Positions 8,233 to 16,144 of a stretch of DNA of 30,093 nucleotides are shown here, piece by piece. The stretch is from Desulfobulbaceae bacterium (lineage in GTDB: Bacteria > Desulfobacterota > Desulfobulbia > Desulfobulbales > SURF-16). Position 1 is the first letter of the stretch. Each line of letters begins with the position of its first letter. The notes beneath the pieces are model-generated. The model saw nothing but the letters and a program-made list of their open reading frames with translations, searched no databases and had not been told where the DNA came from. The translations under genes were made by a program, and so were the position numbers. Location of the stretch: assembly GCA_023230525.1 (NCBI GenBank), contig JALNXE010000055.1, forward strand, positions 1 to 30,093. Direction: 5' to 3'.

Positions 8233-8377
8233 CATCCTATTGCGCTGACCGGTCTTATGACTCAACCCCGCTGATTTTTCACATTATGCCGGGTTAAGAC
8301 AAAAAATCCGGCTACAAACACTTCGAGCGAACCGCACATATTGCTCAACCAATGTGTTAAAGAAAGGACATTCTTTA

Positions 8378-8406
8378 TTGACCATGCCCCTGAGATTCGC
8401 TATAAA
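8378..8406 (+). promoter_or_regulatory. putative sigma70 promoter of ppsA
   Basis: TTGACC (8378-8383) and TATAAA (8401-8406) are separated by exactly 17 bp, the best-looking promoter in the window. It predicts a leader of about 90 nt before ppsA. Within that leader is a run of AT-rich sequence and two GTACCAA repeats (about 8460-8478). No riboswitch was recognised. Confidence 0.6.
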
Positions 8407-8504
8407 GACTTCTATAATTCATATCTGTTTATAATCAATAATCAATTTGTAACATATGTGTACCAATGAGTACCAAATAAAGTCAACTTCAAAGGAGTAA
8501 GAAG

Positions 8505-10958
8505 ATGGGAGAAACTCACGATACAGCCTTTATTCTCTGGTTTGATGATATCGGAATTGAAGATGTGCCGATGGTCGGCGGGAAAAATGCATCTCTTGGC
8601 GAGATGTATCAGAAACTTACTTCAAAAGGAGTTGCCGTCCCGCACGGTTTTGCCATTACCGCCTATGCCTACCGGTATCTGTTGGAAAAGGCAGGCATTG
8701 AGGCTGCCATCAGAGATGTACTGTCCGATCTTGATACCCATGATATGAAAAATCTGGCCGAACGCGGCGAAAAGGTGAGAAATATCATCAGAACAGCGGA
8801 TTTTCCGGATGATCTCCGTCAGGAAATTATCGCTGCCTATAAGAAAATGGAAGCAGAGTACGGCCCCAGCGTTGACGTGGCTGTCCGCTCATCCGCTACC
8901 GCCGAAGACCTTCCTGACGCCTCTTTTGCCGGTCAGCAGGAGACATATCTCAATATCCACGGCTATGACAATCTCATTCAAAACTGCCGCAAATGTTTTG
9001 CCAGTCTTTTCACCAACCGGGCCATTTCCTATCGCCATGACAAAGGTTTCGGTCAGTTTGATGTCTACCTTTCCATTACTGTCCAGAAAATGGTACGCAG
9101 CGATTCCGCCTCTTCCGGTGTTATGTTCTCAATAGATACCGAAAGCGGTTTTGAGGATGCCGTTTTCATTACCGGTGCCCTGGGGCTGGGAGAAAATGTT
9201 GTGCAGGGTGCGGTTAACCCGGATGAATTCTATGTTTTCAAGCCTACCCTGAAACAGGGCAAACGGCCCATAGTGGGCAAGCGGCTCGGCAGCAAAGAGA
9301 TGAAGATGATCTATGACAATGACCCCAATACTGAGGAGCCCGTCAAAAACATCGACACCACCCCGACTGAACGCGGAACCTATGTTATCAACGATGATGA
9401 GATCCTGCAGCTGGCCAGATGGGCCTGCATCATCGAAGACCACTACAACAAGGGCATGGATATCGAATGGGCCAAGGATGGAGACGGCGTCAAGGTTGGC
9501 ACCGGCAAACTCTTTATTGTCCAGGCAAGACCGGAAACAGTTCATTCCCAGACCTCGAAAAAGACCATGGAAACTTACATCCTGAAGGAAAAGGGTGAAG
9601 TGATCGTGGAGGGTCAGGCGGTAGGCACGAAAATCGGCCAGGGTATTGCCCGTGTTATTAAGGATACCGCCCATATCGGCCAGTTCAAGAAAGGAGAGGT
9701 CCTGGTGACCGATATGACCGATCCTGACTGGGAACCGATCATGAAAATCGCCGGGGCCATTGTCACCAACCGTGGCGGACGTACCTGCCATGCCGCGATC
9801 ATTTCCCGCGAACTCGGCATCCCATGCGTCATCGGCACGGATAACGGTTCGGAAATCATTAAAACCGGGACAGAGGTAACCGTATCCTGTGCAGAAGGAG
9901 AGAGCGGCTACATCTATAAGGGCTTGCTCAAATATGAGGTAGAGAGACTTGATCTTGATTCAGTCCCGGCCACCCGCACCAAAATCATGATGAATGTCGG
10001 TATTCCGGAAAAAGCCTTCTCAGAAAGTCAGATTCCCAATGATGGTGTCGGACTGGCCAGGGAGGAATTCATTATCAACTCCCACATCGGCATTCATCCC
10101 ATGGCCCTTTACAACTTCGAGGATCTGAAAGCCAAGGCAGCCAGTGATCCTCAGATTGCTGAAGTAGTAAAGGAGATCGAAAAGAGAACGAGCGCTTATC
10201 CGGACGACAAGAAACGCTTCTTTATTGATAGACTTGCCGAAGGTGTGGGCCGCATCGGCGCCGGTTTTTATCCGAAAGATGTTATTGTCCGCCTGTCCGA
10301 TTTTAAGAGCAACGAATATGCCAATCTGGTCGGCGGCAAACTCTATGAACCGGAAGAAAGCAATCCCATGATCGGCTGGCGTGGCGCCTCCCGCTACTAT
10401 GATCCCAAATACCGGCCTGCTTTTGAACTGGAGTGTGAGGCGCTGCTCAAGGCCCGCAATGATATGGGCTTAACCAATATCAAACTGATGGTGCCCTTCT
10501 GCCGCACGCCTGAAGAAGGCAAGAAGGTTATTGCGGTCATGAAGGATTGCGGTCTTGTGCAGGGAGAAAACGATCTGGAGATTTACGTGATGTGCGAAAT
10601 CCCCAGCAACGTCATCTCCGCTGACGCCTTTGCCGACGTCTTTGACGGCTTTTCCATCGGTTCCAACGATCTGACCCAGCTTACCCTCGGTCTTGACCGC
10701 GATTCTGATCTTATTGCCCATATTTTTGATGAGCGCAATGATGCGGTCAAAACTATGGTCAAGATGGTCATTGACACAGCCAAACGGCGCGGCAAAAAAA
10801 TCGGCATCTGCGGCCAGGCCCCCAGTGATTTTCCTGAGTTTGCCACATTCCTGGTTGAATGCGGCATTGACTCCATGAGCCTCATCCCTGATACGGCGAT
10901 CAAAACCAGACTGGCGGTGGCCAAAAAAGAAAAAGAACTGGGTATCAGCCCTAAATAG
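8505..10958 (+). CDS. ppsA: phosphoenolpyruvate synthase
   Basis: This 817-residue cytoplasmic enzyme converts pyruvate, ATP and water to PEP, AMP and phosphate, feeding gluconeogenesis. The N-terminal ATP-grasp-like domain begins VPMVGGKNASLGEM and contains VAVRSSATAEDLPDASFAGQQETYLN. The central phosphohistidine domain has His429 in GGRTCHAAIISRELGIPCVIG. The C-terminal PEP/pyruvate barrel has MCEIPSNV, GSNDLTQLTLGLDRDS and GICGQAPSD. Length and motifs favour PEP synthase over pyruvate phosphate dikinase, which is longer. A ribosome-binding site (AAAGGAG) lies 8 nt before the ATG. The gene is monocistronic between its own promoter and a strong terminator. Confidence 0.96.
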   Translation: MGETHDTAFILWFDDIGIEDVPMVGGKNASLGEMYQKLTSKGVAVPHGFAITAYAYRYLLEKAGIEAAIRDVLSDLDTHDMKNLAERGEKVRNIIRTADFPDDLRQEIIAAYKKMEAEYGPSVDVAVRSSATAEDLPDASFAGQQETYLNIHGYDNLIQNCRKCFASLFTNRAISYRHDKGFGQFDVYLSITVQKMVRSDSASSGVMFSIDTESGFEDAVFITGALGLGENVVQGAVNPDEFYVFKPTLKQGKRPIVGKRLGSKEMKMIYDNDPNTEEPVKNIDTTPTERGTYVINDDEILQLARWACIIEDHYNKGMDIEWAKDGDGVKVGTGKLFIVQARPETVHSQTSKKTMETYILKEKGEVIVEGQAVGTKIGQGIARVIKDTAHIGQFKKGEVLVTDMTDPDWEPIMKIAGAIVTNRGGRTCHAAIISRELGIPCVIGTDNGSEIIKTGTEVTVSCAEGESGYIYKGLLKYEVERLDLDSVPATRTKIMMNVGIPEKAFSESQIPNDGVGLAREEFIINSHIGIHPMALYNFEDLKAKAASDPQIAEVVKEIEKRTSAYPDDKKRFFIDRLAEGVGRIGAGFYPKDVIVRLSDFKSNEYANLVGGKLYEPEESNPMIGWRGASRYYDPKYRPAFELECEALLKARNDMGLTNIKLMVPFCRTPEEGKKVIAVMKDCGLVQGENDLEIYVMCEIPSNVISADAFADVFDGFSIGSNDLTQLTLGLDRDSDLIAHIFDERNDAVKTMVKMVIDTAKRRGKKIGICGQAPSDFPEFATFLVECGIDSMSLIPDTAIKTRLAVAKKEKELGISPK

Positions 10959-10991
10959 GCAGCATCTTCAGCGATTTTCGCACCACCATAC

Positions 10992-11037
10992 CACAAAAAA
11001 GCGGCCCCGAGGTTAACCTCGGGGCCGCTTTTTTGTG
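10992..11037. terminator. perfect 46-bp palindromic bidirectional terminator
   Basis: The two 23-nt halves are exact reverse complements, with a GC-rich core flanked by A6 on the left and T6 on the right. It can terminate ppsA from the left and, by symmetry, cpoB transcription from the right. It lies 33 nt after ppsA and 63 nt after the cpoB stop. Confidence 0.92.
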
Positions 11038-11100
11038 CTGGCTGCGGTATTGATGGTCTCGCTGAAACTAAAAAAATTACCGTATAATTTCAGCGAACTC

Positions 11101-12123
11101 TTACTTGGAGAGTTCTTCCAGCCTTTTTTTCGCGGCCTCAACCTGATCGCTTTTCGGATATTCTGCGATAATCTTTTTGTAAACGATCTTGGCCGTATCG
11201 GCGTCCTGCAGCTTCTCAAAAGCCATTCCCTGCTTGAATAACGCGGCAGGGGCTTTGACGTGGTTGGGGAAATCGGCTATGACATTCTGATACTCAAGGA
11301 TGGCCAGGGCAAATTCATTCTGGTTGAACAGGCAGTCGCCCACCCAGAAACGGGCACTGACCGCCAGATCATCATTGGGATTTTTTTTGATGAATTCGCT
11401 GAACAGATCCTGGGCTTCCTTATGTTTTTTTTCTTTAAAAAGATCCAGCGCCTGATCATACATCTTCTGCCCGGTGGCGCTGCCCTTGCTTTTGACCGGT
11501 TCAGGCGAACTGAACTCCTGGCGTGGCTGCGCTTTTGCCTCAGTAGCTGTTTTTTTCGTTTTTTCAGGCGTTATTTCATGGGTTTGGCTGCTTTTGCTTG
11601 CCGCCTCCGCTTTTTTCCGGGCCTGCTCGGCAGCCCTGGCGGCGGCCTCGGCCTGGGATTCTTTCATATCCACCAGGTTGGAATTCACCGTTGATAACCG
11701 GGTGTCAATTTCACTGGTACTTGATTCCACACTGCCGATTCTATCCTGCAATTCAACATTTTTCTGTTCGGTTTGTTGCTGGATCGTTTTCAGCGATTCC
11801 TGCAGGCCCTTATTTTCATCCTGGAGGTTGCGGTAACGGTGGCGTGATTCATCAAGCTGGCCCTTTACCTGTAATAATTCCGTGTTCAGGCGATCTACGT
11901 TACTGCTCAGCCCAGCCTGCTGTTTTTTCATAACCTCAACAGAGGTTCCGGCCCCTTTTTGCAGCTGCTGGATGTCATTTTCAAGTTCCACCATTCTGTT
12001 GTCCATACTGCGGATTTGCAGTTCAAGGCCGCGAAAATCCTGATCTGTTACACAACCGGCAAGCAGGGGTAACAGGCCGGCAGCCAAAATCGAAAGATGA
12101 TAGCAAGAACGATTTTTCTTCAT
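11101..12123 (-). CDS. cpoB: Tol-Pal associated cell-division coordinator CpoB (YbgF)
   Basis: This 340-residue envelope protein has a hydrophobic signal and lipobox LLAGC, so it is probably a lipoprotein, unlike the soluble E. coli protein. A long coiled coil (about 28-140; repeated polar heptads such as IRSMDNRMVELENDIQQLQKG) is followed by an alanine/lysine-rich linker. The C-terminus (about 215-340) has TPR repeats (GQKMYDQALDLFKEKKHKEAQDLFSEFIKKNP). In E. coli the protein links Tol action to peptidoglycan synthesis. AGAGGA lies close upstream of two tandem ATGs. The second (12123) gives the better spacing and the first is at 12126. It is the last gene of the tol cluster, in the usual place after pal, but pal is missing here. 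Confidence 0.9.
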   Translation of the reverse strand: MKKNRSCYHLSILAAGLLPLLAGCVTDQDFRGLELQIRSMDNRMVELENDIQQLQKGAGTSVEVMKKQQAGLSSNVDRLNTELLQVKGQLDESRHRYRNLQDENKGLQESLKTIQQQTEQKNVELQDRIGSVESSTSEIDTRLSTVNSNLVDMKESQAEAAARAAEQARKKAEAASKSSQTHEITPEKTKKTATEAKAQPRQEFSSPEPVKSKGSATGQKMYDQALDLFKEKKHKEAQDLFSEFIKKNPNDDLAVSARFWVGDCLFNQNEFALAILEYQNVIADFPNHVKAPAALFKQGMAFEKLQDADTAKIVYKKIIAEYPKSDQVEAAKKRLEELSK

Positions 12124-12204
12124 CATATCCTCTTTTTGTCTTACTTAATCCAATAACATTCCATGGAAAAATTCATATCCATCTGTCTTGGGATCGTGTT
12201 GATT

Positions 12205-13488
12205 TCAGTTTACCCGGTAGGACCACTGGGGGGTCGTCTGATTGCCGTCAAGCGAAAATAATTGCCGCATGTCCCTGCCACTCTGGGAAATCACATACAG
12301 CTTCTTCTTGCCGTTTACTGATCTGCTGAAAACGATTAGCCGCGAATCGGGTGACCAGCTGGGTGCTTCATGGTCGCCCGCGGAGTTGGTCAACTGTATC
12401 GGACTGCCTCCCTCCGGGGCGATTTTAAAGAGCTGATATTGGCCTTCGTATTTGCAGGTATAGACGATCCACTTGCCGTCAGGCGACCAGGCAGGAGTGG
12501 TGTTTTCATTGCCCTGATAGGTAATCCTGCGGGCAGAGCCGCTATTGAAGTCCATTATATATATTTGCGGTTCGCCGGTTCGATCGGAGACAAAAACAAG
12601 TTGCTGGCCATCAGGCGAAAAATTCGGAGAAACATTGATCCCTGCATTTTCTGTGAGCCTGCGCACAATTGCCCCGTCCAGGGTGAGCTGATAAAGGTCC
12701 GGGTTACCGTCTTTACTCAAGGTGGCCACCAGCGTTCTGCCGTTCGGGGACCAGGCCGGAGCCATGTTCAGTCCGACTCTTCGGGAAAGGGCCTGGGTGG
12801 TCTTGTCCTGGGACAGATCGGTAATGTAGAGATTGGCGTTGCCGCGGTGATAGGAGGTGTAGGTCAGCTTCTTGTTGTCAGGGGAAAAACGGGGAGAAAC
12901 GGCAAGATACTTATGCCGTGTCACCTGACGAACGGAATCGCCGAAGATGTCAGCCAGGTAAATTTCCTTCTGCCCTGTCTTATCCGAGACAAAGGCGATC
13001 TTGGTCTCACTGACGCCGGGAATGCCCGTCATTTTTTCGATTGCCTCATCACAGAATTTAAGGATCATCTTTCTGCTTTTGTTCCAGGGGAAAGTATACT
13101 TGCGGCCAAGGACCATTTTGCCTTCAACAACATTGTTGAGGCGCAATTCCATGATGACGTTGTCACCACTGACCTCATACTGGCCGATTACCGTGAAATC
13201 AGCCCCTACGCTTTTCCAGTTGGCATCCTGCCTGGCTCCATAGGAGGAAGCAGGTATGGTCTGGATAAATCCATGAAAATCCAAGGCTTTGGAGGCCAGC
13301 ACGGCAAGATCCCGGTCATATTGCTTAACGGACTCCGGCTGGTTTTTATTCTGGAAATAGGGGACGGCCACCGGAATCTTCCGAAATTCCGCCGAAGTGA
13401 TGTCAAGATTCACCCTTTTGCCTGCCCAGGCATCTGAAAAGGGCAGTATAAACAACATGGCCAGTAATACGATGAGTGTCTGTTTCAT
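12205..13488 (-). CDS. tolB: Tol-Pal system protein TolB
   Basis: This is a 427-residue periplasmic beta-propeller. The signal peptide (MKQTLIVLLAMLFILPFSDAWA) is followed by the N-terminal alpha/beta domain. From about residue 180 come six propeller repeats with the TolB signature: SPRFSPDNKKLTYTS, APAWSPNGRT, SPNFSPDGQQLVFVSD, TPAWSPDGKWIVYT, APSWSPDSRLIVFSR and TPQWSY. TolB normally binds Pal and is released by TolA to help constrict the outer membrane in division. The gene starts 15 nt after the tolA stop without an evident Shine-Dalgarno sequence. The usual next gene, pal, is absent; only 78-81 nt separate it from cpoB. Confidence 0.96.
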   Translation of the reverse strand: MKQTLIVLLAMLFILPFSDAWAGKRVNLDITSAEFRKIPVAVPYFQNKNQPESVKQYDRDLAVLASKALDFHGFIQTIPASSYGARQDANWKSVGADFTVIGQYEVSGDNVIMELRLNNVVEGKMVLGRKYTFPWNKSRKMILKFCDEAIEKMTGIPGVSETKIAFVSDKTGQKEIYLADIFGDSVRQVTRHKYLAVSPRFSPDNKKLTYTSYHRGNANLYITDLSQDKTTQALSRRVGLNMAPAWSPNGRTLVATLSKDGNPDLYQLTLDGAIVRRLTENAGINVSPNFSPDGQQLVFVSDRTGEPQIYIMDFNSGSARRITYQGNENTTPAWSPDGKWIVYTCKYEGQYQLFKIAPEGGSPIQLTNSAGDHEAPSWSPDSRLIVFSRSVNGKKKLYVISQSGRDMRQLFSLDGNQTTPQWSYRVN

Positions 13489-13503
13489 AATTTTTAGTTG
13501 AAT

Positions 13504-14502
13504 TTATTGTAAGCCGCTGGGATGAAAAACAAGTCCGATTTCCAGATTTGATTCCTCAATATCAGCAGGAAAGGGGGGTAACGGCAGCGACTCTTTTAAT
13601 GTTTTTTCCACAAATTGATCAAAATAAATATTGCCTGATTTCTGTTCGAATTCATATTTGGTTACAACACCATCACTGCGGACATCAACGACCACCACTG
13701 CCTTCAGGTCCTTTTTCCACTCCTGCAGTTCCGGAAGCACCCAGTGTTCATGTATCTTTTGAGATACGGCCACATAATAAAGTTTCAAGGCGGCATCAAG
13801 TTTTGCATCGCTTGCGCCGGATCCGCCGCCGGCAGAAGGTTCTGCCGATGATTGCGCCGCGGTCGACGACGATGACGATGCCAGCTGCCGCTGCGCATGG
13901 ATTGACTCCCGCAGTTTTGCTACTGCATCATCAACAGCAGCCGCAGCAACAGCCTGCATCTCCCTGGCTTTCTGCTGTGACTGCTTCTTGCTGAGCTCAT
14001 TTTTTATGCGATTAAGCGCCTGATCGACCTTAATGTCATCTTTAATATCTTCCTTCTTGTCAATCTTTTTGGGCTTTACTTCCTTTTTTGCCAGACGCGG
14101 CTTGAGGCTGACAATCTCTGCGGGGGCGGCGCTTTCGGTTTCTGTTGCTATAACCGGTTCTATTTTTTCCGCAACAACAGGTTTTAGCGGCGGCGCTTCA
14201 ATTTTTTTCACCTCAGGCGGAGGAGGAGGCGGTGGGATCTCTTCCTTTTTTTTGGCCGGTGCGGGCGGTTTGGCCGCCTCTTTAACAGGGGAAGATTCCA
14301 TTGTCTCAAAGAGATTCACCGTATAAATTTCTTCACGATTGCGGTGAAAATCAAAAAGTGAGGCAGGGAGCAGCATTATCATGGCAACAAATACATGGAT
14401 AACTAGGGCCAGAACAAAAGGTTTTTTTCTGTGCCCAACGGTATAGCCTTCTATGGTGACGAATCTGCCTTGTTCACAAGGTGCGTCTGCGAATGGTGAC
14501 AT
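13504..14502 (-). CDS. tolA: TolA/TonB-type energy-transducing protein
   Basis: This 332-residue protein has a short cytoplasmic N-terminus, one membrane helix (about 28-48; FVLALVIHVFVAMIMLLPASLF), a proline-rich and then a long lysine/alanine-rich periplasmic stalk, and a C-terminal TonB/TolA-like domain (about 240-332; VVVVDVRSDGVVTKYEFEQKSGNIYFDQFVEKTLKESLPLPPFP). It should span the periplasm and pass proton-motive energy from TolQR. TolA is preferred over TonB because of its place between tolR and tolB. The start is 3 nt after the tolR stop, with GGAG inside the end of tolR. Confidence 0.9.
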   Translation of the reverse strand: MSPFADAPCEQGRFVTIEGYTVGHRKKPFVLALVIHVFVAMIMLLPASLFDFHRNREEIYTVNLFETMESSPVKEAAKPPAPAKKKEEIPPPPPPPEVKKIEAPPLKPVVAEKIEPVIATETESAAPAEIVSLKPRLAKKEVKPKKIDKKEDIKDDIKVDQALNRIKNELSKKQSQQKAREMQAVAAAAVDDAVAKLRESIHAQRQLASSSSSTAAQSSAEPSAGGGSGASDAKLDAALKLYYVAVSQKIHEHWVLPELQEWKKDLKAVVVVDVRSDGVVTKYEFEQKSGNIYFDQFVEKTLKESLPLPPFPADIEESNLEIGLVFHPSGLQ

Positions 14503-14505
14503 GAC

Positions 14506-14934
14506 TCAGCGTTTCTGCTCCACCGGTATGGTAACCATGCCAAGTTTATTGAAGCCGGCATCCTTCACATCGGCCATTACCTGCGCAACAATGCCATAGG
14601 GGACATTTTTGTCCGCTTTCAACAGAATCGTTCTGTCCTGATCCGTCTGCGACAGTTTCTGTAGTTCCTGCCGCAAAAGTTTGCCATCTGCCTTGATTTT
14701 CCCCAGGGCAATTCCCCCTTGCGGATCAATAGAGATAATTACAGGATTTTCATCCTGTCGCAGGGGTTTGGCGGTTGTCTCCGGCAGGTTGACATCAACC
14801 CCCTGGGTCATCATCGGGGCAGTGACCATGAAAATGATCAGCAGTACCAACATAACATCCACCAGAGGTGTGACATTGATATCTGCCACCAAACCTCTTT
14901 TACCTTTTTTTTGAGCCGGTCCCATCATTGCCAT
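14506..14934 (-). CDS. tolR: TolR/ExbD biopolymer transport protein
   Basis: This 142-residue inner-membrane protein has one N-terminal transmembrane helix (VMLVLLIIFMVTAPMM). It is preceded by the conserved ADINVTPLVDVM, whose aspartate (Asp26) is the proton-path residue of the family. The periplasmic part (ILLKADKNVPYGIVAQVMADVKDAGFNKLGMVT) is typical of ExbD/TolR. It forms the proton-driven motor with TolQ. It starts 9 nt after tolQ and ends 3 nt before tolA. Confidence 0.95.
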   Translation of the reverse strand: MAMMGPAQKKGKRGLVADINVTPLVDVMLVLLIIFMVTAPMMTQGVDVNLPETTAKPLRQDENPVIISIDPQGGIALGKIKADGKLLRQELQKLSQTDQDRTILLKADKNVPYGIVAQVMADVKDAGFNKLGMVTIPVEQKR

Positions 14935-14943
14935 ATTTTTTTA

Positions 14944-15636
14944 TCAACCACGTGAAATAAGGTCTCTTTCTACCAGATTCAAGAAATCAGCGGTAAAGCT
15001 TTCCATTTTTCCCTCGAAAGTATCAATCTGGTTTGAGTAGAAGTTGTAAAAGATAACTGCCGGAATCGCTACCGCAAGACCTGCCGCCGTGGCGACAAGG
15101 GCCTCGGAAATACCGGGGGCGACAACGGCCAGAGAAGCCGACCCTCTGGCGCCTATTTCCTTAAAAGACGCCATAATGCCCCAAACTGTTCCGAAAAGTC
15201 CGATGAATGGCGTTGAGCTCCCTGCGGTGGCCAGAAATGAAAGTGATTTGCTGAGTTGAAAGGATTCCCTGCCGACTGCTTTTTGCAAGACCCTCTTGAG
15301 ATTGTTCATGCCTGCCAGACGCATTTCCAAAGTCTGCATTTCTTCAGCACTCTTTTTCTTGCCGATTTTCTGCAGCTCAGCGTAACCAGATCTGAAAATT
15401 GCAGCCTCGGGACAGAGTGACGTTTCCAGGGCTGTCTTATACGCCTCGGCAAGATTTTTACTTCTCCAGAAATTATCAAGAAACACCCGTGACTCACTGT
15501 GTACCTTCTTGAAAAGAAGAAATTTTTGAAAAACAATGGTCCAGGACATAATCGAAAAAAACATGAGCAGGAGCATGACAAATTTTACTACAAGTCCTGC
15601 ATTCCAGAACATAGCGAAAATATTAACTTCTTGCAC
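14944..15636 (-). CDS. tolQ: TolQ/ExbB proton channel protein
   Basis: This 230-residue inner-membrane protein has three hydrophobic segments (about 12-35, 130-155 and 170-195). The family signature TPFIGLFGTVWGIMASFKEIG and GISEALVATAAGLAVAIPAVIFYN is present. It is the motor subunit with TolR. Translation probably starts at a GTG (15636), as no ATG lies nearby. AAAAGG is 9 nt upstream. It is the first gene of the tol operon and has a plausible promoter about 110 bp upstream. Confidence 0.95.
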   Translation of the reverse strand: MQEVNIFAMFWNAGLVVKFVMLLLMFFSIMSWTIVFQKFLLFKKVHSESRVFLDNFWRSKNLAEAYKTALETSLCPEAAIFRSGYAELQKIGKKKSAEEMQTLEMRLAGMNNLKRVLQKAVGRESFQLSKSLSFLATAGSSTPFIGLFGTVWGIMASFKEIGARGSASLAVVAPGISEALVATAAGLAVAIPAVIFYNFYSNQIDTFEGKMESFTADFLNLVERDLISRG

Positions 15637-15744
15637 GGTTCGTTACCTTTTAAAAAACTTTTTTTTAATCTTGTGGAGAAAAATAGAAATAAACTGGGGA
15701 AGGCTTTCCATATCTGGTTATCTATAGATTGAAATGTATCATCC

Positions 15745-15772
15745 TATATATATACTTTTCCAACTATTTCAA
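15745..15772 (-). promoter_or_regulatory. putative sigma70 promoter of the tol operon
   Basis: On the minus strand TTGAAA (15772-15767) and TATATA (15750-15745) are 16 bp apart, giving a leader of about 100 nt before tolQ. The -10 lies in an alternating TA tract, so its exact register is uncertain. Confidence 0.45.
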
Positions 15773-15994
15773 GTAAATTCTGCAAGCAGAGAAAGGCCAA
15801 CGTAAATGTCCGCGCCCGCAACGGAGCCGATAAGGCTGACACCCTTCATTGCCAAAGTTCAAGCGGCAAGATTTACAAGCAGCCTATAGGATGCAGGAAA
15901 TGGGCCTTGAAGTAGGTATTATCGAGGTGTTCGTCCGGGAAATACTTCTCAGAAGACGGCAACCTGATGAGCAACGGTTTGCTGGAGAAAGCAA

Positions 15995-16050
15995 GGGGGA
16001 CTGTGAAATTATCGCTCCAGCTACTTTTAGGCAATAATTTCACAGCCTCC
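15995..16050. repeat. imperfect inverted repeat (stem-loop) of unknown origin
   Basis: The left arm (15995-16014, containing CTGTGAAATTAT) and right arm (16031-16050, containing ATAATTTCACAG) are reverse complements over about 18 of 20 positions, around a 16-nt loop. No T-tract follows directly, so this is not a classical terminator. Insertion-sequence ends and REP-like elements can look like this. Confidence 0.55.
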
Positions 16051-16072
16051 TTTATAAAACAGACATACTAAC

Positions 16073-16099
16073 GCAACAAAATCGGATATTTTTTGTTGC
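16073..16099 (-). terminator. possible terminator hairpin after the cytochrome gene
   Basis: GCAACAAAA and TTTTGTTGC are perfect 9-nt arms around a 9-nt loop. It lies 46 nt after the cytochrome stop codon. No U-tract follows on the minus strand, so termination is uncertain. Confidence 0.3.
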
Positions 16100-16144
16100 C
16101 AGCAGCAGACAGGAACCAGACTTCAAGCTCCTGAACTGCGCTCA

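Larger units (their letters stand above)
15773..16144. other. gene-poor region between tolQ and the cytochrome gene
   Basis: About 370 bp with no credible gene. A 62-codon frame (15849-16037, +) has no ribosome-binding site and no recognisable product. The stretch has higher GC than ordinary spacers nearby and carries a long inverted repeat at 15995-16050 and a hairpin at 16073-16099. It may be a decayed mobile element, but no transposase remnant could be identified. Confidence 0.4.

Noticed and set aside
8505..10958. Pyruvate phosphate dikinase
   Set aside because: The length (817) and the GGKNASLGEM and GLDRDS motifs fit PEP synthase. PPDK is longer and begins with a different GGKGANLAEM-type motif.
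12370..13437. Long open frame antisense to tolB (355 codons)
   Set aside because: It lies entirely opposite a well-supported TolB with propeller repeats, and its translation has no recognisable domain. It is a codon-bias shadow.
15849..16037. 62-codon frame in the tolQ-cytochrome spacer
   Set aside because: No ribosome-binding site, no recognisable product, and it runs into the inverted repeat. It may be part of a relic but is not supported as a gene.
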